A stretch of 64,000 nucleotides of DNA from a bacterium. Its GTDB lineage: Bacteria > RBG-13-66-14. The translations under genes and the position numbers were made by a program. Below the pieces are notes generated by a model. The model saw only the letters and a program-made list of their open reading frames with translations, was not told the origin of the DNA and did no database searches. Every line of letters starts with the position of its first letter. Within the stretch, counting starts at the first letter, position 1. Shown here piece after piece: positions 52,591 to 64,000 of this stretch. The stretch spans positions 22,231 through 86,230 of the forward strand of contig DATKYS010000118.1 of the NCBI GenBank assembly GCA_035528375.1, given 5' to 3'.

Positions 52591-53379
52591 GTACTCATCA
52601 TTGACGACGAGGAAAACCTCCTGGAGCCGCTCACCCTGGGCCTAGAGCAACTTTCCCCGGGGTTCTCCTACACCGCCACCTCCGACCCGGTGGAGGGGAT
52701 GGTGCTGCTGGACCGGATGCACGTGGACGTCCTGGTCACCGACATGATAATGCCCTACGTCACCGGCCTGGACATCATCGAGCAGGTCGTCAACCATTTC
52801 CCCCAGACCGCCTGCATTTTAATGACGGCCTACGGCTCGCCGGACATCGAGCTGATTCTGGACGAGTACTCGGTCAGCTACGTCGAGAAGCCGCTGGACC
52901 TGGACGTGCTCCACCGGATGATAGTCAACCTGACGAGGGAATCCAAAACCGGGACCGACATGAGCGGGGTCATACTGCCCACCTTCGTCCGGGTGCTGGC
53001 GACGAAGGAGCTGACCTGCCGGGTGGACATCGAGTGCCGGGAGAAGAAGAAGGGGACGCTATTCTTCTCGCAGGGGGAGCTCTTCAACGCCAAGCTCGGC
53101 AACCTGTCGCCCGAGGCGGCGGCGGAAGCCATGCTGACCTGCGAAAAGTCGAAGATAACCATCCACCAGTTCAAGCACCCCTTCCGCCGGAAAATCCATC
53201 GGAGCATGGAGGAGATTCTGCACGTGACGTCGGGGGAGGAAGAGGAACCCTTCGCCACCATCGGCGGTGCGGATTCCTTCGACGATCCCGACTGCGGTTA
53301 CCTCGACACGGGGAACCTCATCGGGCTCCTCTCCGCCGGCGTCACGCTGAAGTACAACCTGCTCCCGCGGAAGGAGTGA
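52570..53379 (+). CDS. Response regulator with C-terminal PATAN/DUF4388-like domain
   Basis: 269 residues from GTG at 52570 (GGAG in the repeat 5 nt upstream); an ATG at 52492 would add 26 repeat-encoded residues. The receiver domain starts VLIIDDEENLLEP with the acidic pair, the phospho-Asp is in VLVTDMIMPYVTGLD, and MTAYGS and YVEKPLDLD give the Thr and Lys. From about residue 135 (MSGVILPTFVRVLATKEL, GTLFFSQGELFNAKLGNLS) the protein matches the DUF4388/PATAN domain known from gliding and polarity regulators such as PatA. No histidine kinase is adjacent. Target unknown. Confidence 0.88.
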   Translation: MLCPRRNVLIIDDEENLLEPLTLGLEQLSPGFSYTATSDPVEGMVLLDRMHVDVLVTDMIMPYVTGLDIIEQVVNHFPQTACILMTAYGSPDIELILDEYSVSYVEKPLDLDVLHRMIVNLTRESKTGTDMSGVILPTFVRVLATKELTCRVDIECREKKKGTLFFSQGELFNAKLGNLSPEAAAEAMLTCEKSKITIHQFKHPFRRKIHRSMEEILHVTSGEEEEPFATIGGADSFDDPDCGYLDTGNLIGLLSAGVTLKYNLLPRKE

Positions 53380-53400
53380 GGCCGGTCCAGACGCAAAAAA

Positions 53401-53424
53401 AAGGAACGCCCGGTGGCGTTCCTT
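53401..53424 (-). terminator. Bidirectional terminator between the response regulator and rpoD
   Basis: AAGGAACGCC, CGGT, GGCGTTCCTT: a 10-bp stem. On the minus strand eight T follow, so it mainly serves rpoD; on plus TTTATATT follows. Confidence 0.85.
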
Positions 53425-53443
53425 TATATTGGTATAAAACGGT

Positions 53444-55258
<1,815 letters not shown>

Positions 55259-55304
55259 GGGCTCCTCCAAACCGAACCGGTTGCCGTACCTTCAAGAGCG
55301 GGCA

Positions 55305-55333
55305 ATGATAAGAAAATCCTGGCGGCGATACAA
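55305..55333 (-). promoter_or_regulatory. Promoter for rpoD
   Basis: On the minus strand TTGTAT, 17 nt, TATCAT. Leader about 40 nt. rpoD is thus not solely dependent on dnaG read-through. Confidence 0.65.
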
Positions 55334-55525
55334 GGGAGATTTCGGAAGTGTTTTCGGGGATTGTGACAAGGATAACTCGTGGAACAAAAACAAGTTACAT
55401 ATTACGCTGCGACCCGCGTCGCGGAAAAACGCCGCATTTTTTGCTCACGGTAAGTATAGCCGGAGTCGAACCGAATTTCCAAGGAACCCCTTGACATTAC
55501 CCCTTTTAAGTCAACGAGATGGCGT

Positions 55526-55551
55526 AAAAAGGGCCGGAGGGCTCCCGACCC
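55526..55551 (-). terminator. Intrinsic terminator after dnaG
   Basis: On the minus strand GGGTCGG, 7-nt loop, CCGGCCC (one T-G pair), TTTTT. Confidence 0.8.
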
Positions 55552-55604
55552 GATCATGAAACGCGGTGTAATTGAACGACTTGCAATGCCGCAGGCTCGC
55601 GCGT

Positions 55605-57368
55605 CTACCCCTCCTTGACCTTCAGGGAATCAATCCGGGTCAGGAGCTTCCTATAGCGCTCCTCGTCCCCCTTCCGGTACGCCTCCTTCAGCTCCGCCTT
55701 CAGCCGGATGAGCTCGGTCTCGAGGTTGCGGCGCCGGAAAGCGGCCAGGCAGTCCACGAGGGCCTTCTCCCGCTCCTCCTCGTCCAGCTCCATCGCCATC
55801 ACCCTGAAGAATGCCTCCCGTGCGGCCGGTTCCAGCTTCTCCGCGGCGGGGCCGACGTCGGCGAGCCTCTCCGCCCGAACCGCCTCGTAGGCCGACTCCA
55901 AGGCGGGGCGGATGGATTCGGGAAAGTCGTCCGGGTGGATTTCCCCGACCACGCGTCCGGCCCGCTCCCGGTCGTTGAAGAGGAGGAAGAGGAGCAGCCG
56001 CACGCTCTGCTCGAGAGGAGTCGGCCTGATCCGTCTCGACGCGGCGCCCCGGTCGCCGGCGACCGCCCTCGTCTCGCGGATGGCGCGTCGCAGGTCTTGG
56101 CGCAGAGACCGGTTGCTCACCCCGAGCTTGTCGGCGAAGCGGTCTATGAGCACGTCCCGGGCCATGCTCCCCGTGAGGACGAAGAGGTGCCCGGCCAGCT
56201 CCTCCACGAGCTTCCCGCGTCCCAGGGTGTCGGCGGGGCGGTGACGGCCGATCAGGGTGAGGACCAGGAACTCCTCTATACCCACGGCCGCGTCGAGAAC
56301 CGAGGACAGCGCGGCGGGGCCGTCATCCCGAATCACGTCGTCGGGGTCCCTCCCCGAAGGGGGCGTGGCCACCCGCACGGCCAGCCCGGCGTTGACCAGG
56401 TGTAAAAGGGAACGGAGGGCGGCCGCCTGTCCGGCGGAATCGCCGTCGAAGAGCACGACCACGCCGTGATCGGCGGCGAACCGGCCCAGGAGCTTGGCCT
56501 GCTCCTCGGTGAGGGCGGTGCCCAACGGGGCGACCGCCGTCGCGAAACCGGCGCCGTGAAGGCTGACGACGTCCAGGTAACCCTCGACCAGGAGGGCCGG
56601 GGAATCGCGCAGCCCCTTGCGGGCCAGATCGAGGCCGTAGAGCACCGACCCCTTGTGGTAGATCGGCGACTCCGGCGAGTTGACGTACTTGGGTGTATCG
56701 GGGGCGTCGGAGAGGTCCCGCCCGCCGAAGCCGATGACCCTGCCCCGGGGGTCGCGGACGGGGAAGACGAGCCTGTCCCGCAGCCGGTCGTAGAGCCCGC
56801 CCGATTTGCCCTTGGTGCAGAGCCCGGAAGCCAGAAGAAGCTCGGGGCGGACGCCGTCGCGGGGGAGCCGCTTGGCCAGGAAATCCCACTCGGGCGGCGC
56901 GTACCCGAGGCCGAAGGCGGCCTGCATCTCCGCCGAAACCCTGCGCCGGGCGAGGAACTCGCGGCCCTTGATCCCGGCGGGCGAGGTGAGGACGCGCTGG
57001 TAGAGCGTGGTCGCCCGCTCGAGGGTCCGGTAGGCGTCGTCCCGCTCCCCGCGGCGGTCCCCCGTCCGGTCGGCGGTTTCATTTATTTCGACGTTGAACT
57101 TGCGCGCCAGGTGCCGGACCGCCTCGAGGAAGTCCATCTTCTCCAGCTCCATGACGAAGCTGAATACGTCGCCGCCCACGCCGCAACCGAAGCAGTGGTA
57201 GAACTGGCGCGTGGCGTGGACGTTGAAGGAGGGGGTCTTCTCCTCGTGGAACGGGCAGAGGCCGACGTAGTTCTGGCCGCGGCGCTTGAGCTGGACGTAC
57301 TCGCCCACCACGGCGACGATGTCGGCCGCCCGCCGGACACGCTCCAAACTGGCGTCGTCAATGGCCAT
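55605..57368 (-). CDS. dnaG: DNA primase DnaG
   Basis: 587 residues. The zinc-ribbon domain has Cys38, His41, Cys59 and Cys62 in LCPFHEEKTPSF and YHCFGCGVGGD. The core includes FPVRDPRGRVIGFGGR and the TOPRIM motifs LLVEGYLDVVSLH and VVVLFDGDSAGQ. The C-terminal helicase-binding part is present. It makes RNA primers at the fork. Its ATG directly abuts the mutS2 stop (TAAATG). The dnaG-rpoD order is the classic macromolecular-synthesis arrangement. Confidence 0.97.
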   Translation of the reverse strand: MAIDDASLERVRRAADIVAVVGEYVQLKRRGQNYVGLCPFHEEKTPSFNVHATRQFYHCFGCGVGGDVFSFVMELEKMDFLEAVRHLARKFNVEINETADRTGDRRGERDDAYRTLERATTLYQRVLTSPAGIKGREFLARRRVSAEMQAAFGLGYAPPEWDFLAKRLPRDGVRPELLLASGLCTKGKSGGLYDRLRDRLVFPVRDPRGRVIGFGGRDLSDAPDTPKYVNSPESPIYHKGSVLYGLDLARKGLRDSPALLVEGYLDVVSLHGAGFATAVAPLGTALTEEQAKLLGRFAADHGVVVLFDGDSAGQAAALRSLLHLVNAGLAVRVATPPSGRDPDDVIRDDGPAALSSVLDAAVGIEEFLVLTLIGRHRPADTLGRGKLVEELAGHLFVLTGSMARDVLIDRFADKLGVSNRSLRQDLRRAIRETRAVAGDRGAASRRIRPTPLEQSVRLLLFLLFNDRERAGRVVGEIHPDDFPESIRPALESAYEAVRAERLADVGPAAEKLEPAAREAFFRVMAMELDEEEREKALVDCLAAFRRRNLETELIRLKAELKEAYRKGDEERYRKLLTRIDSLKVKEG

Positions 57369-59717
<2,349 letters not shown>

Positions 59718-59736
59718 GCGAATGTCCGCTGGGAGA

Positions 59737-59756
59737 CAAGGTGTTTAAACCCCTTG
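59737..59756. repeat. Palindromic repeat copy 3 (one mismatch)
   Basis: CAAGGTGTTTAAACCCCTTG with GGGAGA on its left, between the roadblock-like gene and mutS2. Confidence 0.85.
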
Positions 59757-59761
59757 CCCCC

Positions 59762-59782
59762 AAAAAGGGCGGCCGACCGCCC
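59762..59782 (-). terminator. Intrinsic terminator after the roadblock-like gene
   Basis: On the minus strand GGGCGG, TCGG, CCGCCC, TTTTT. Confidence 0.85.
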
Positions 59783-59808
59783 TGCAGGAGAAGGGTACGG
59801 TCTTCGGG

Positions 59809-60180
59809 CTAGGAGAGGAGTTCGGAGAGCTCCCCGATGGCATTATTCGTGGCCCGGCGGTAGGGGCGACTGCGCGGAAAAACGGCGGCCAGGACGTAAT
59901 CCACGCCGTCCACGAGGAAGAAGCGGAAACAGTACTTCATCCCCCCCACGGACGTGGCTAAAATCTCGTCCAGCTCGACCCCGGAGGAATCCCGGCGGAG
60001 CTCGGCGATGGGGGTCTGGAGTTGGAGGGATATGAGGTTCAGGAGGTCCACGTGCCCGCCCCGGCCCCAGGAGCAGATGATGAGCCCGTCCTCACCCACC
60101 AGGGCGACCTCCTCGAAGGCCGATTTATCGCCGATGCGGGTCAGCACCGCAGCGATGCGATCGTAGAGGCTTTCCGTCAA
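59809..60180 (-). CDS. Roadblock/LC7-like small protein
   Basis: 123 residues from TTG at 60180, chosen for a perfect AAGGAGG 5 nt upstream. It runs TESLYDRIAAVLTRIG, VALVGEDGLIICSWG, then VDLLNLISLQLQTPI and CFRFFLVDGVDYVLAAVF. A strand-helix-strand layout with a 'GLIIxS' turn is typical of Roadblock/LC7 domains, which in bacteria often partner small GTPases (MglB-type) or act as regulators. No GTPase gene is nearby. The family call is by eye and moderate. It is coupled to the FecCD permease gene (10-nt gap). Confidence 0.6.
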   Translation of the reverse strand: MTESLYDRIAAVLTRIGDKSAFEEVALVGEDGLIICSWGRGGHVDLLNLISLQLQTPIAELRRDSSGVELDEILATSVGGMKYCFRFFLVDGVDYVLAAVFPRSRPYRRATNNAIGELSELLS

Positions 60181-60190
60181 AGGAACCTCC

Positions 60191-61195
60191 TTAGAGCAGC
60201 TCCCCGCGCCCACTTCGCCGGTAGATGTGGAAGAAGAAAGGTCCCCCGGCCAGGGCCAGCGCCGCCCCCAGCGGCAGGGACGGCAGACGGAGGTACACGA
60301 GGGCCAGCCGCACGAGGTTGTCCGCGGCTAATACTAGCACAGCCCCCACCAGGGCCGCCAGCGGGAAAAGGCGCCGATGTCCGGCGCCGGCGGTCACGCG
60401 GACCAGGTGCGGGGCCACCAGACCGACGAAGGGGACGATGCCGGCGAAGGCCGTCACCGCGGCGGTGGCGAGCGAGGCGGCCAGGAGGATGCCACGCCGA
60501 GTCCGCTTCAGCTCAACGCCCAGGGAGTGGGCCTGCGCCTCCCCCAGGGCCAGGGCGTCCAGGGCCGGGGCGCAAAGGAAAAGGTACACCCCAGCGGCGA
60601 CGACGATAACGGCCGTGATCAAAAGCGGCCACCACTCCACGTAGGGGGTGGATAAATCGCCCAGGAGCCAGGCCAGCACGGCACCCTGGCTGAACACCGG
60701 CAGCCAGGCCAGGATGACCAGAATCACGCCCGAGAGAGTGGCGTTGGTCACCACGCCCGCCACGATGAGCCCCGAGCGCGAGCCCCTCTCCCGCCCGGCC
60801 AGGCCCCAAACCGCGAGCGCCGCGCCCAGACCCCCGGCGAAGGCGAAGACCTGGCGGCCGAGGCAGCCCAGGAGGCCCGCGCCTATGCCGAGGAGCGCCG
60901 CCAGAGCGACGCCCGTCCCGGCCCCGGCGCTCACGCCGGTGAGAAATGGATCGGCCAGGGGATTACGCGTCAACCCCTGCAGCGCGGCTCCGGCCATCCC
61001 CAAAGCCGCGCCCACCACCAGGCCCAGGAAGGTTCTTCCGAGGCGCAGGACGAAGATGCCCGTGAGCAGCGGATCGGACCCCGCGAGGAGCCGGGCGCAC
61101 TCGCCGGGGCCGAGACCCGGCCCCACGAAAAGACCGACGAAGAGTCCGCCCGCGCCGAGAACGACGAGAAACGCCACGGATGCGCGTCTATCCAT
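60191..61195 (-). CDS. FecCD-type ABC transporter permease (iron-siderophore/cobalamin type)
   Basis: 334 residues with about ten hydrophobic helices, as in BtuC/FhuB/FecCD. Signature segments: LRLGRTFLGLVVGAALGMAGAALQGLTRNPLADPFLTG (residues about 50-87), LLGDLSTPYVEWW, AQAHSLGVELKRTR (the ATPase-contact loop), FVGLVAPHLVR and LPLGAALALAGGPFFF at the end. It should import a metal chelate or cobalamin. No binding protein or ATPase is encoded nearby, so it would need partners from elsewhere. The ATG lacks a ribosome-binding site and lies only a few nt from a promoter. Confidence 0.9.
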   Translation of the reverse strand: MDRRASVAFLVVLGAGGLFVGLFVGPGLGPGECARLLAGSDPLLTGIFVLRLGRTFLGLVVGAALGMAGAALQGLTRNPLADPFLTGVSAGAGTGVALAALLGIGAGLLGCLGRQVFAFAGGLGAALAVWGLAGRERGSRSGLIVAGVVTNATLSGVILVILAWLPVFSQGAVLAWLLGDLSTPYVEWWPLLITAVIVVAAGVYLFLCAPALDALALGEAQAHSLGVELKRTRRGILLAASLATAAVTAFAGIVPFVGLVAPHLVRVTAGAGHRRLFPLAALVGAVLVLAADNLVRLALVYLRLPSLPLGAALALAGGPFFFHIYRRSGRGELL

Positions 61196-61204
61196 ACGTG
61201 GTGG

Positions 61205-61234
61205 ATACTACGGGGCGTCGGGGCGTCAAGTCAA
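61205..61234 (-). promoter_or_regulatory. Promoter for the FecCD permease, placed for a leaderless transcript
   Basis: On the minus strand TTGACT, 18 nt, TAGTAT. The -10 ends 10 nt before the ATG at 61195. Confidence 0.4.
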
Positions 61235-61279
61235 GGGTCGCGACTTCGACCGCGGTTGGGCGGGGACCGAATGCTGAGA

Positions 61280-61299
61280 CAAGGGGTTTAAACCCCTTG
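61280..61299. repeat. Palindromic repeat copy 4 (perfect 20 bp)
   Basis: CAAGGGGTTTAAACCCCTTG with GCTGAGA on its left, between the FecCD permease promoter and the transposase-like gene. Confidence 0.9.
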
Positions 61300-61311
61300 C
61301 CTTTATGGAAA

Positions 61312-61404
61312 ACCAAGGCGTCGAGCCTTGGTCGGTCGGGTCGTGCTCACTCGGTCGTCGGGATTGGGCGCCCTGTCGGCGAAAAGCCCTGGTCGGTTGG
61401 GTCG
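61312..61404. repeat. Hairpin and direct repeat beside the transposase-like gene
   Basis: ACCAAGGC (61312-61319), GTCGA, GCCTTGGT form an 8-bp hairpin. GCCTTGGTCGGTCGGGTCG (61325) recurs as GCCCTGGTCGGTTGGGTCG (61386), 17 of 19 identical. Confidence 0.75.
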
Positions 61405-61431
61405 CACGGCTGCCGGGCCGCAACTTTCCGC

Positions 61432-62139
61432 TCAACTCCTCAGAAGGTTCAGCAGGCGGTTCAGCTTTCTATCCCGCGACAGTTTCCGGTGGTTGAATTT
61501 CCACGCATACTCGGCGAGGTACAGCGGGAGGCGGGTGTAGCGGATGCCGCCCCTCCCGACCAGATTTTCCCTGAGGTAGCTCCAGAAGTTCGAGAGCAGC
61601 TCATCCTGACCCTTCGCGTCAACCTGACACGCCTCGTAGATGTACCCCGCTTCGGGCCCGTCCGTGGGAGTCCAGTAAGCGATGGAGAGCGAGACGGGCT
61701 CCTTTTTAAATTTGCGGATAAGGTCCGATTTCCCTTCCGCGGGCAGGGCCGTGGCGTAAACCAGGTCATTCCGCCCGATTAAAATGTAAAGCGGCCGGCG
61801 GCGCGTATTAATCCACGGAAAAGAGCGTGATACGCCTTCGAGGACCGCCTCGTTATGTCGTGATAATATATCTTTTAGAGAAGCCGCCAGCGCCCGGCGC
61901 AGAACCATCAGGGCCCGCAATACGCGGCGTCTTTCTATATGGGTTTCCGTGGAAATATAATTACTGCTGTTGTTATTGATAAAGTGCCGAATAATCGCTT
62001 CCCACTGTTCGGTACGCAACCTCAGCGGAAGCCGATCAGGCTTCCACTCGTACCGGCAGGCGCTGCACATGAGCTTGTCCCTGCGCACGCGGTACAGTTT
62101 GGCGTTTCCGCACCTGGGACATATACTATTTGAAATCAT
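61432..62139 (-). CDS. IS1595/ISXO2-like transposase-related protein, possibly degenerate
   Basis: 235 residues. The N-terminal zinc ribbon ICPRCGNAKLYRV...LMCSACRYEWKP fits IS1595-family transposases. The C-terminal FWSYLRENL...LYLAEYAWKFNHRK matches the ISXO2-like end. The middle does not show the usual DE(T/V)YVGG acid motif, although a PTDG segment may mark the second Asp. Catalytic competence is therefore doubtful. The gene is lower in GC than its neighbours, lacks a clear Shine-Dalgarno, and I find no matching terminal inverted repeats. It may be a relic or a recruited protein. Confidence 0.7.
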   Translation of the reverse strand: MISNSICPRCGNAKLYRVRRDKLMCSACRYEWKPDRLPLRLRTEQWEAIIRHFINNNSSNYISTETHIERRRVLRALMVLRRALAASLKDILSRHNEAVLEGVSRSFPWINTRRRPLYILIGRNDLVYATALPAEGKSDLIRKFKKEPVSLSIAYWTPTDGPEAGYIYEACQVDAKGQDELLSNFWSYLRENLVGRGGIRYTRLPLYLAEYAWKFNHRKLSRDRKLNRLLNLLRS

Positions 62140-62204
62140 AGCAATGCGAGTGGCTGAACTGGAACTATGTCAATATGATACAGATAGCTCAACACAGATT
62201 TTAG

Positions 62205-62233
62205 ATGTTATATTAAAGTGACCCAGGTGTCAA
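62205..62233 (-). promoter_or_regulatory. Promoter for the transposase-like gene
   Basis: On the minus strand perfect TTGACA, 17 nt, TAACAT. Confidence 0.55.
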
Positions 62234-62249
62234 CTATTGTCTGCACCCC

Positions 62250-62278
62250 TTGACAACGAAGACGCTCGCTGGTAACTT
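62250..62278 (+). promoter_or_regulatory. Promoter for uvrB
   Basis: Perfect TTGACA, 17 nt, TAACTT. Leader about 35 nt. No LexA-type operator recognised. Confidence 0.55.
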
Positions 62279-62318
62279 TTACGGCTTGCTAAGTGCAACT
62301 TTTGTACCAGGAGCCGGC

Positions 62319-64000
62319 GTGTCCAAGTTCCAGCTCGTCACCGATTACGTGCCAAAGGGGGACCAGCCCGGAGCCATCGCCGTGCTCGTGAATGCGCTCG
62401 GGGAGGGTAAAAAACACAACGTGCTCCTCGGCGTCACCGGCTCGGGCAAGACCTTCTCCGTGGCCAACGTGGTGGCGCGGGTCAACCGCCCCACCCTCGT
62501 CATCAGCCCCAACAAGACCCTGGCGGCCCAGCTCTACTCCGAGTTCAAGACCCTCTTCCCCTACTCGGCCGTGGAGTACTTCGTCAGCTACTACGACTAC
62601 TACCAGCCCGAGGCCTACATCCCCTCCACCGACACCTACATCGAGAAGGACTCCTCGATCAACGAGCAGATAGACAAGCTGCGCCTGTCGGCCACCGCCT
62701 CCCTCCTCAGCCGGCGCGACGTCTTGATCGTGGCATCCGTCTCCTGCATCTACGGCATCGGCACCCCCGAGGACTACGAGGCGATGAGCGTGAAGCTCTT
62801 CGCGGGCGACCACTTCGAGCGGGACGAGCTTCTGGAAAAGCTCGTGGACATCCAGTACACGAGGAACGACATAGACTTCAGCCGCGGCCACTTCCGCGTG
62901 GCCGGCGACATCGTGGACGTCTACCCGGCCTACGGCGACACCGGCCTGCGCGTCGAGTTTTTCGGCGACGAGATAGACCGACTGTCGGTCATAGACCCGC
63001 TCACGGGGAACCGGGTAAACGACCTGGCGACGATGACCGTCTTCCCCGCCCGCCACTTCGTCAGCCAGACTTGGCGCCTGGAGCGGGCCATCCGCTCCAT
63101 CGAGGAGGAGCTCGACGAAAGGCTCCAGGTTCTGTTGAGGGAGAACAAACTCCTCGAGGCCCAGCGCCTGGAGAGCCGCACCCGCTACGACCTGGACATG
63201 CTGCGCGAGGTGGGCTACTGCAACGGCATCGAGAACTACTCCCGCCACCTCACCGCCCGACCGCCGGGCAGCAGGCCCAACGTCCTCTTGGACTTCTTCC
63301 CCAAGGACTGGCTCCTGGTCATTGACGAGAGCCACGTGGCCCTGCCCCAGCTCCACGGGATGTACAACGGCGACTACTCGCGCAAGAGCACACTGGTGGA
63401 GCACGGCTTCCGCCTGCCCTCGGCCCTGGACAACCGACCGCTCAAGTTCGAGGAGTTCGAGAGCATGGTGAACCAGGTCATCTACACCTCGGCCACACCC
63501 AGCGCCTACGAGCTGGAGCAGGCCGCCCGGAACGGCGTCGTCACCGAGCAGATAATCCGCCCCACCGGCCTGGTGGACCCGGAGGTCATCATCCGGAACT
63601 CCGAGGGGCAGATAGACGACCTCATGGCGGAAATCCGGGAACGGATAGCCATGGGCCACCGGACACTGGTGACCTGCATGACCAAGCGCATGGCCGAGGA
63701 TTTGGCCGAGTACCTCTCCGAGGCCGGTATCAGCTCGCGCTACCTGCACTCCGAGATTAACACCATCGAGCGTGTGGAGATAATCCGCGGCCTCCGGCTG
63801 GGCGAGTTCGACGTCCTGGTGGGGATCAACCTCCTGCGCGAGGGGCTGGACCTGCCCGAGGTCTCCCTGGTGGCGATTCTGGACGCGGACAAGGAGGGTT
63901 TCCTGCGGAACGCGCGCAGCCTCATACAAACAATAGGCCGATGCGCTCGCAACGTCAAGGGCCGCGTCGTCATGTACTGCCGAGACGGCAAGCCCGGCGC
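62319..64000 (+). CDS. uvrB: Excinuclease ABC subunit B (3' end outside window)
   Basis: 560 residues are visible from GTG at 62319 (CCAGGAG upstream); the frame is still open at the window end. UvrB is the DNA-damage verification helicase of nucleotide excision repair. Motifs: [12 protein letters not shown], Walker [17 protein letters not shown], the beta-hairpin [32 protein letters not shown] ([11 protein letters not shown]), TSATPS, and [19 protein letters not shown]. The Q-x-x-G-R-x-x-R region (TIGRCARN) is visible near the end. Coding quality is normal. Confidence 0.97.
   Translation, partial: MSKFQLVTDYVPKGDQPGAIAVLVNALGEGKKHNVLLGVTGSGKTFSVANVVARVNRPTLVISPNKTLAAQLYSEFKTLFPYSAVEYFVSYYDYYQPEAYIPSTDTYIEKDSSINEQIDKLRLSATASLLSRRDVLIVASVSCIYGIGTPEDYEAMSVKLFAGDHFERDELLEKLVDIQYTRNDIDFSRGHFRVAGDIVDVYPAYGDTGLRVEFFGDEIDRLSVIDPLTGNRVNDLATMTVFPARHFVSQTWRLERAIRSIEEELDERLQVLLRENKLLEAQRLESRTRYDLDMLREVGYCNGIENYSRHLTARPPGSRPNVLLDFFPKDWLLVIDESHVALPQLHGMYNGDYSRKSTLVEHGFRLPSALDNRPLKFEEFESMVNQVIYTSATPSAYELEQAARNGVVTEQIIRPTGLVDPEVIIRNSEGQIDDLMAEIRERIAMGHRTLVTCMTKRMAEDLAEYLSEAGISSRYLHSEINTIERVEIIRGLRLGEFDVLVGINLLREGLDLPEVSLVAILDADKEGFLRNARSLIQTIGRCARNVKGRVVMYCRDGKPG

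Larger units (their letters stand above)
55259..55604. other. rpoD leader, promoter and dnaG terminator region
   Basis: No gene. It holds the rpoD promoter (55305-55333) and the dnaG terminator (55526-55551). A CG-rich dyad near 55410-55425 and a GCGG...CCGC stem before TTTTTT (about 55422-55444) have no obvious client. Confidence 0.6.

Noticed and set aside
52245-52604. 119-codon frame across the repeats upstream of the response regulator
   Set aside because: It contains the terminator and a hairpin and is largely repeat-encoded.
61196-62318. Complete insertion sequence with terminal inverted repeats
   Set aside because: I could not match the two sides of the transposase-like gene. Only the palindrome and local direct repeats are present.
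62289-63929. 546-codon minus-strand open frame opposite uvrB
   Set aside because: The sense frame is unmistakable UvrB.

Overview
The window is a 64 kb stretch of a GC-rich bacterial chromosome, densely packed with housekeeping genes on both strands. I see no plasmid, prophage or CRISPR features. The organism looks like an uncultivated Gram-negative-type bacterium. It has many lipoprotein and signal-peptide genes, a periplasmic HtrA, a GH3 hexosaminidase, and two secreted proteases with a type IX-like C-terminal sorting domain. It also carries a SpoVG next to IspE, a tRNA-Gln and a dnaG/rpoD block. This mix suggests a poorly described lineage, perhaps one of the candidate phyla near the FCB group or 'Coatesbacteria'. 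That placement is inference and untested.

Layout. 1-5.3 kb: end of a TPR-like protein, a PflX-type radical SAM protein, two secreted paralogues, ispE, spoVG and tRNA-Gln. 5.5-15 kb: a membrane-anchored unknown, HtrA, purB-purC, a Dus enzyme, a third secreted protein of possibly the same fold, and recG. 15-28.5 kb: a clostripain-like protease, a NYN-domain protein, an ABC exporter operon, priA, a pilin, a zinc metalloprotease, prs and a propeller lipoprotein. 28.5-35.5 kb: a glycosyltransferase, NagZ, a partner-switching operon (RsbW-like ATPase, STAS-GAF-HD protein, degenerate BtuR-like protein) and HU. 36-48 kb: a 2-hydroxyacyl-CoA-dehydratase-like protein, RNase H, ApbE, an MscS channel fused to a cyclic-nucleotide domain, an aminotransferase, an RNA methyltransferase, a propeller lipoprotein, IspF, a polysaccharide deacetylase, RsmB and a PASTA protein. 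48-64 kb: rpe, ffh, DUF1847, secreted unknowns, a response regulator with a PATAN-like domain, rpoD, dnaG, mutS2, a roadblock-like protein, a FecCD permease, a transposase-like gene and the start of uvrB.

Regulation is unusually easy to read. Many genes have TTGnnn-N17-TAnnnT promoters, as expected for the sigma-70 (RpoD) encoded here, and many end in clean hairpin-plus-T terminators. The promoter of the RsbW-like gene overlaps a 9-bp-arm inverted repeat that looks like an operator. Three genes (ispE, recG, the FecCD permease) have promoters placed so close to the start codon that leaderless mRNAs are likely.

The most interesting items are the partner-switching operon with its operator and degenerate BtuR-like protein, the family of secreted 'LLVDD' proteins, and the shared C-terminal cassette on two unrelated proteases. 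Two dispersed repeat families also stand out: a 20-bp perfect palindrome, and a GAGCGGAGCG-type repeat that interrupts one palindrome copy and supplies the 5' end of a response-regulator gene. I found nothing that is clearly a wholly new defence or biosynthetic system.
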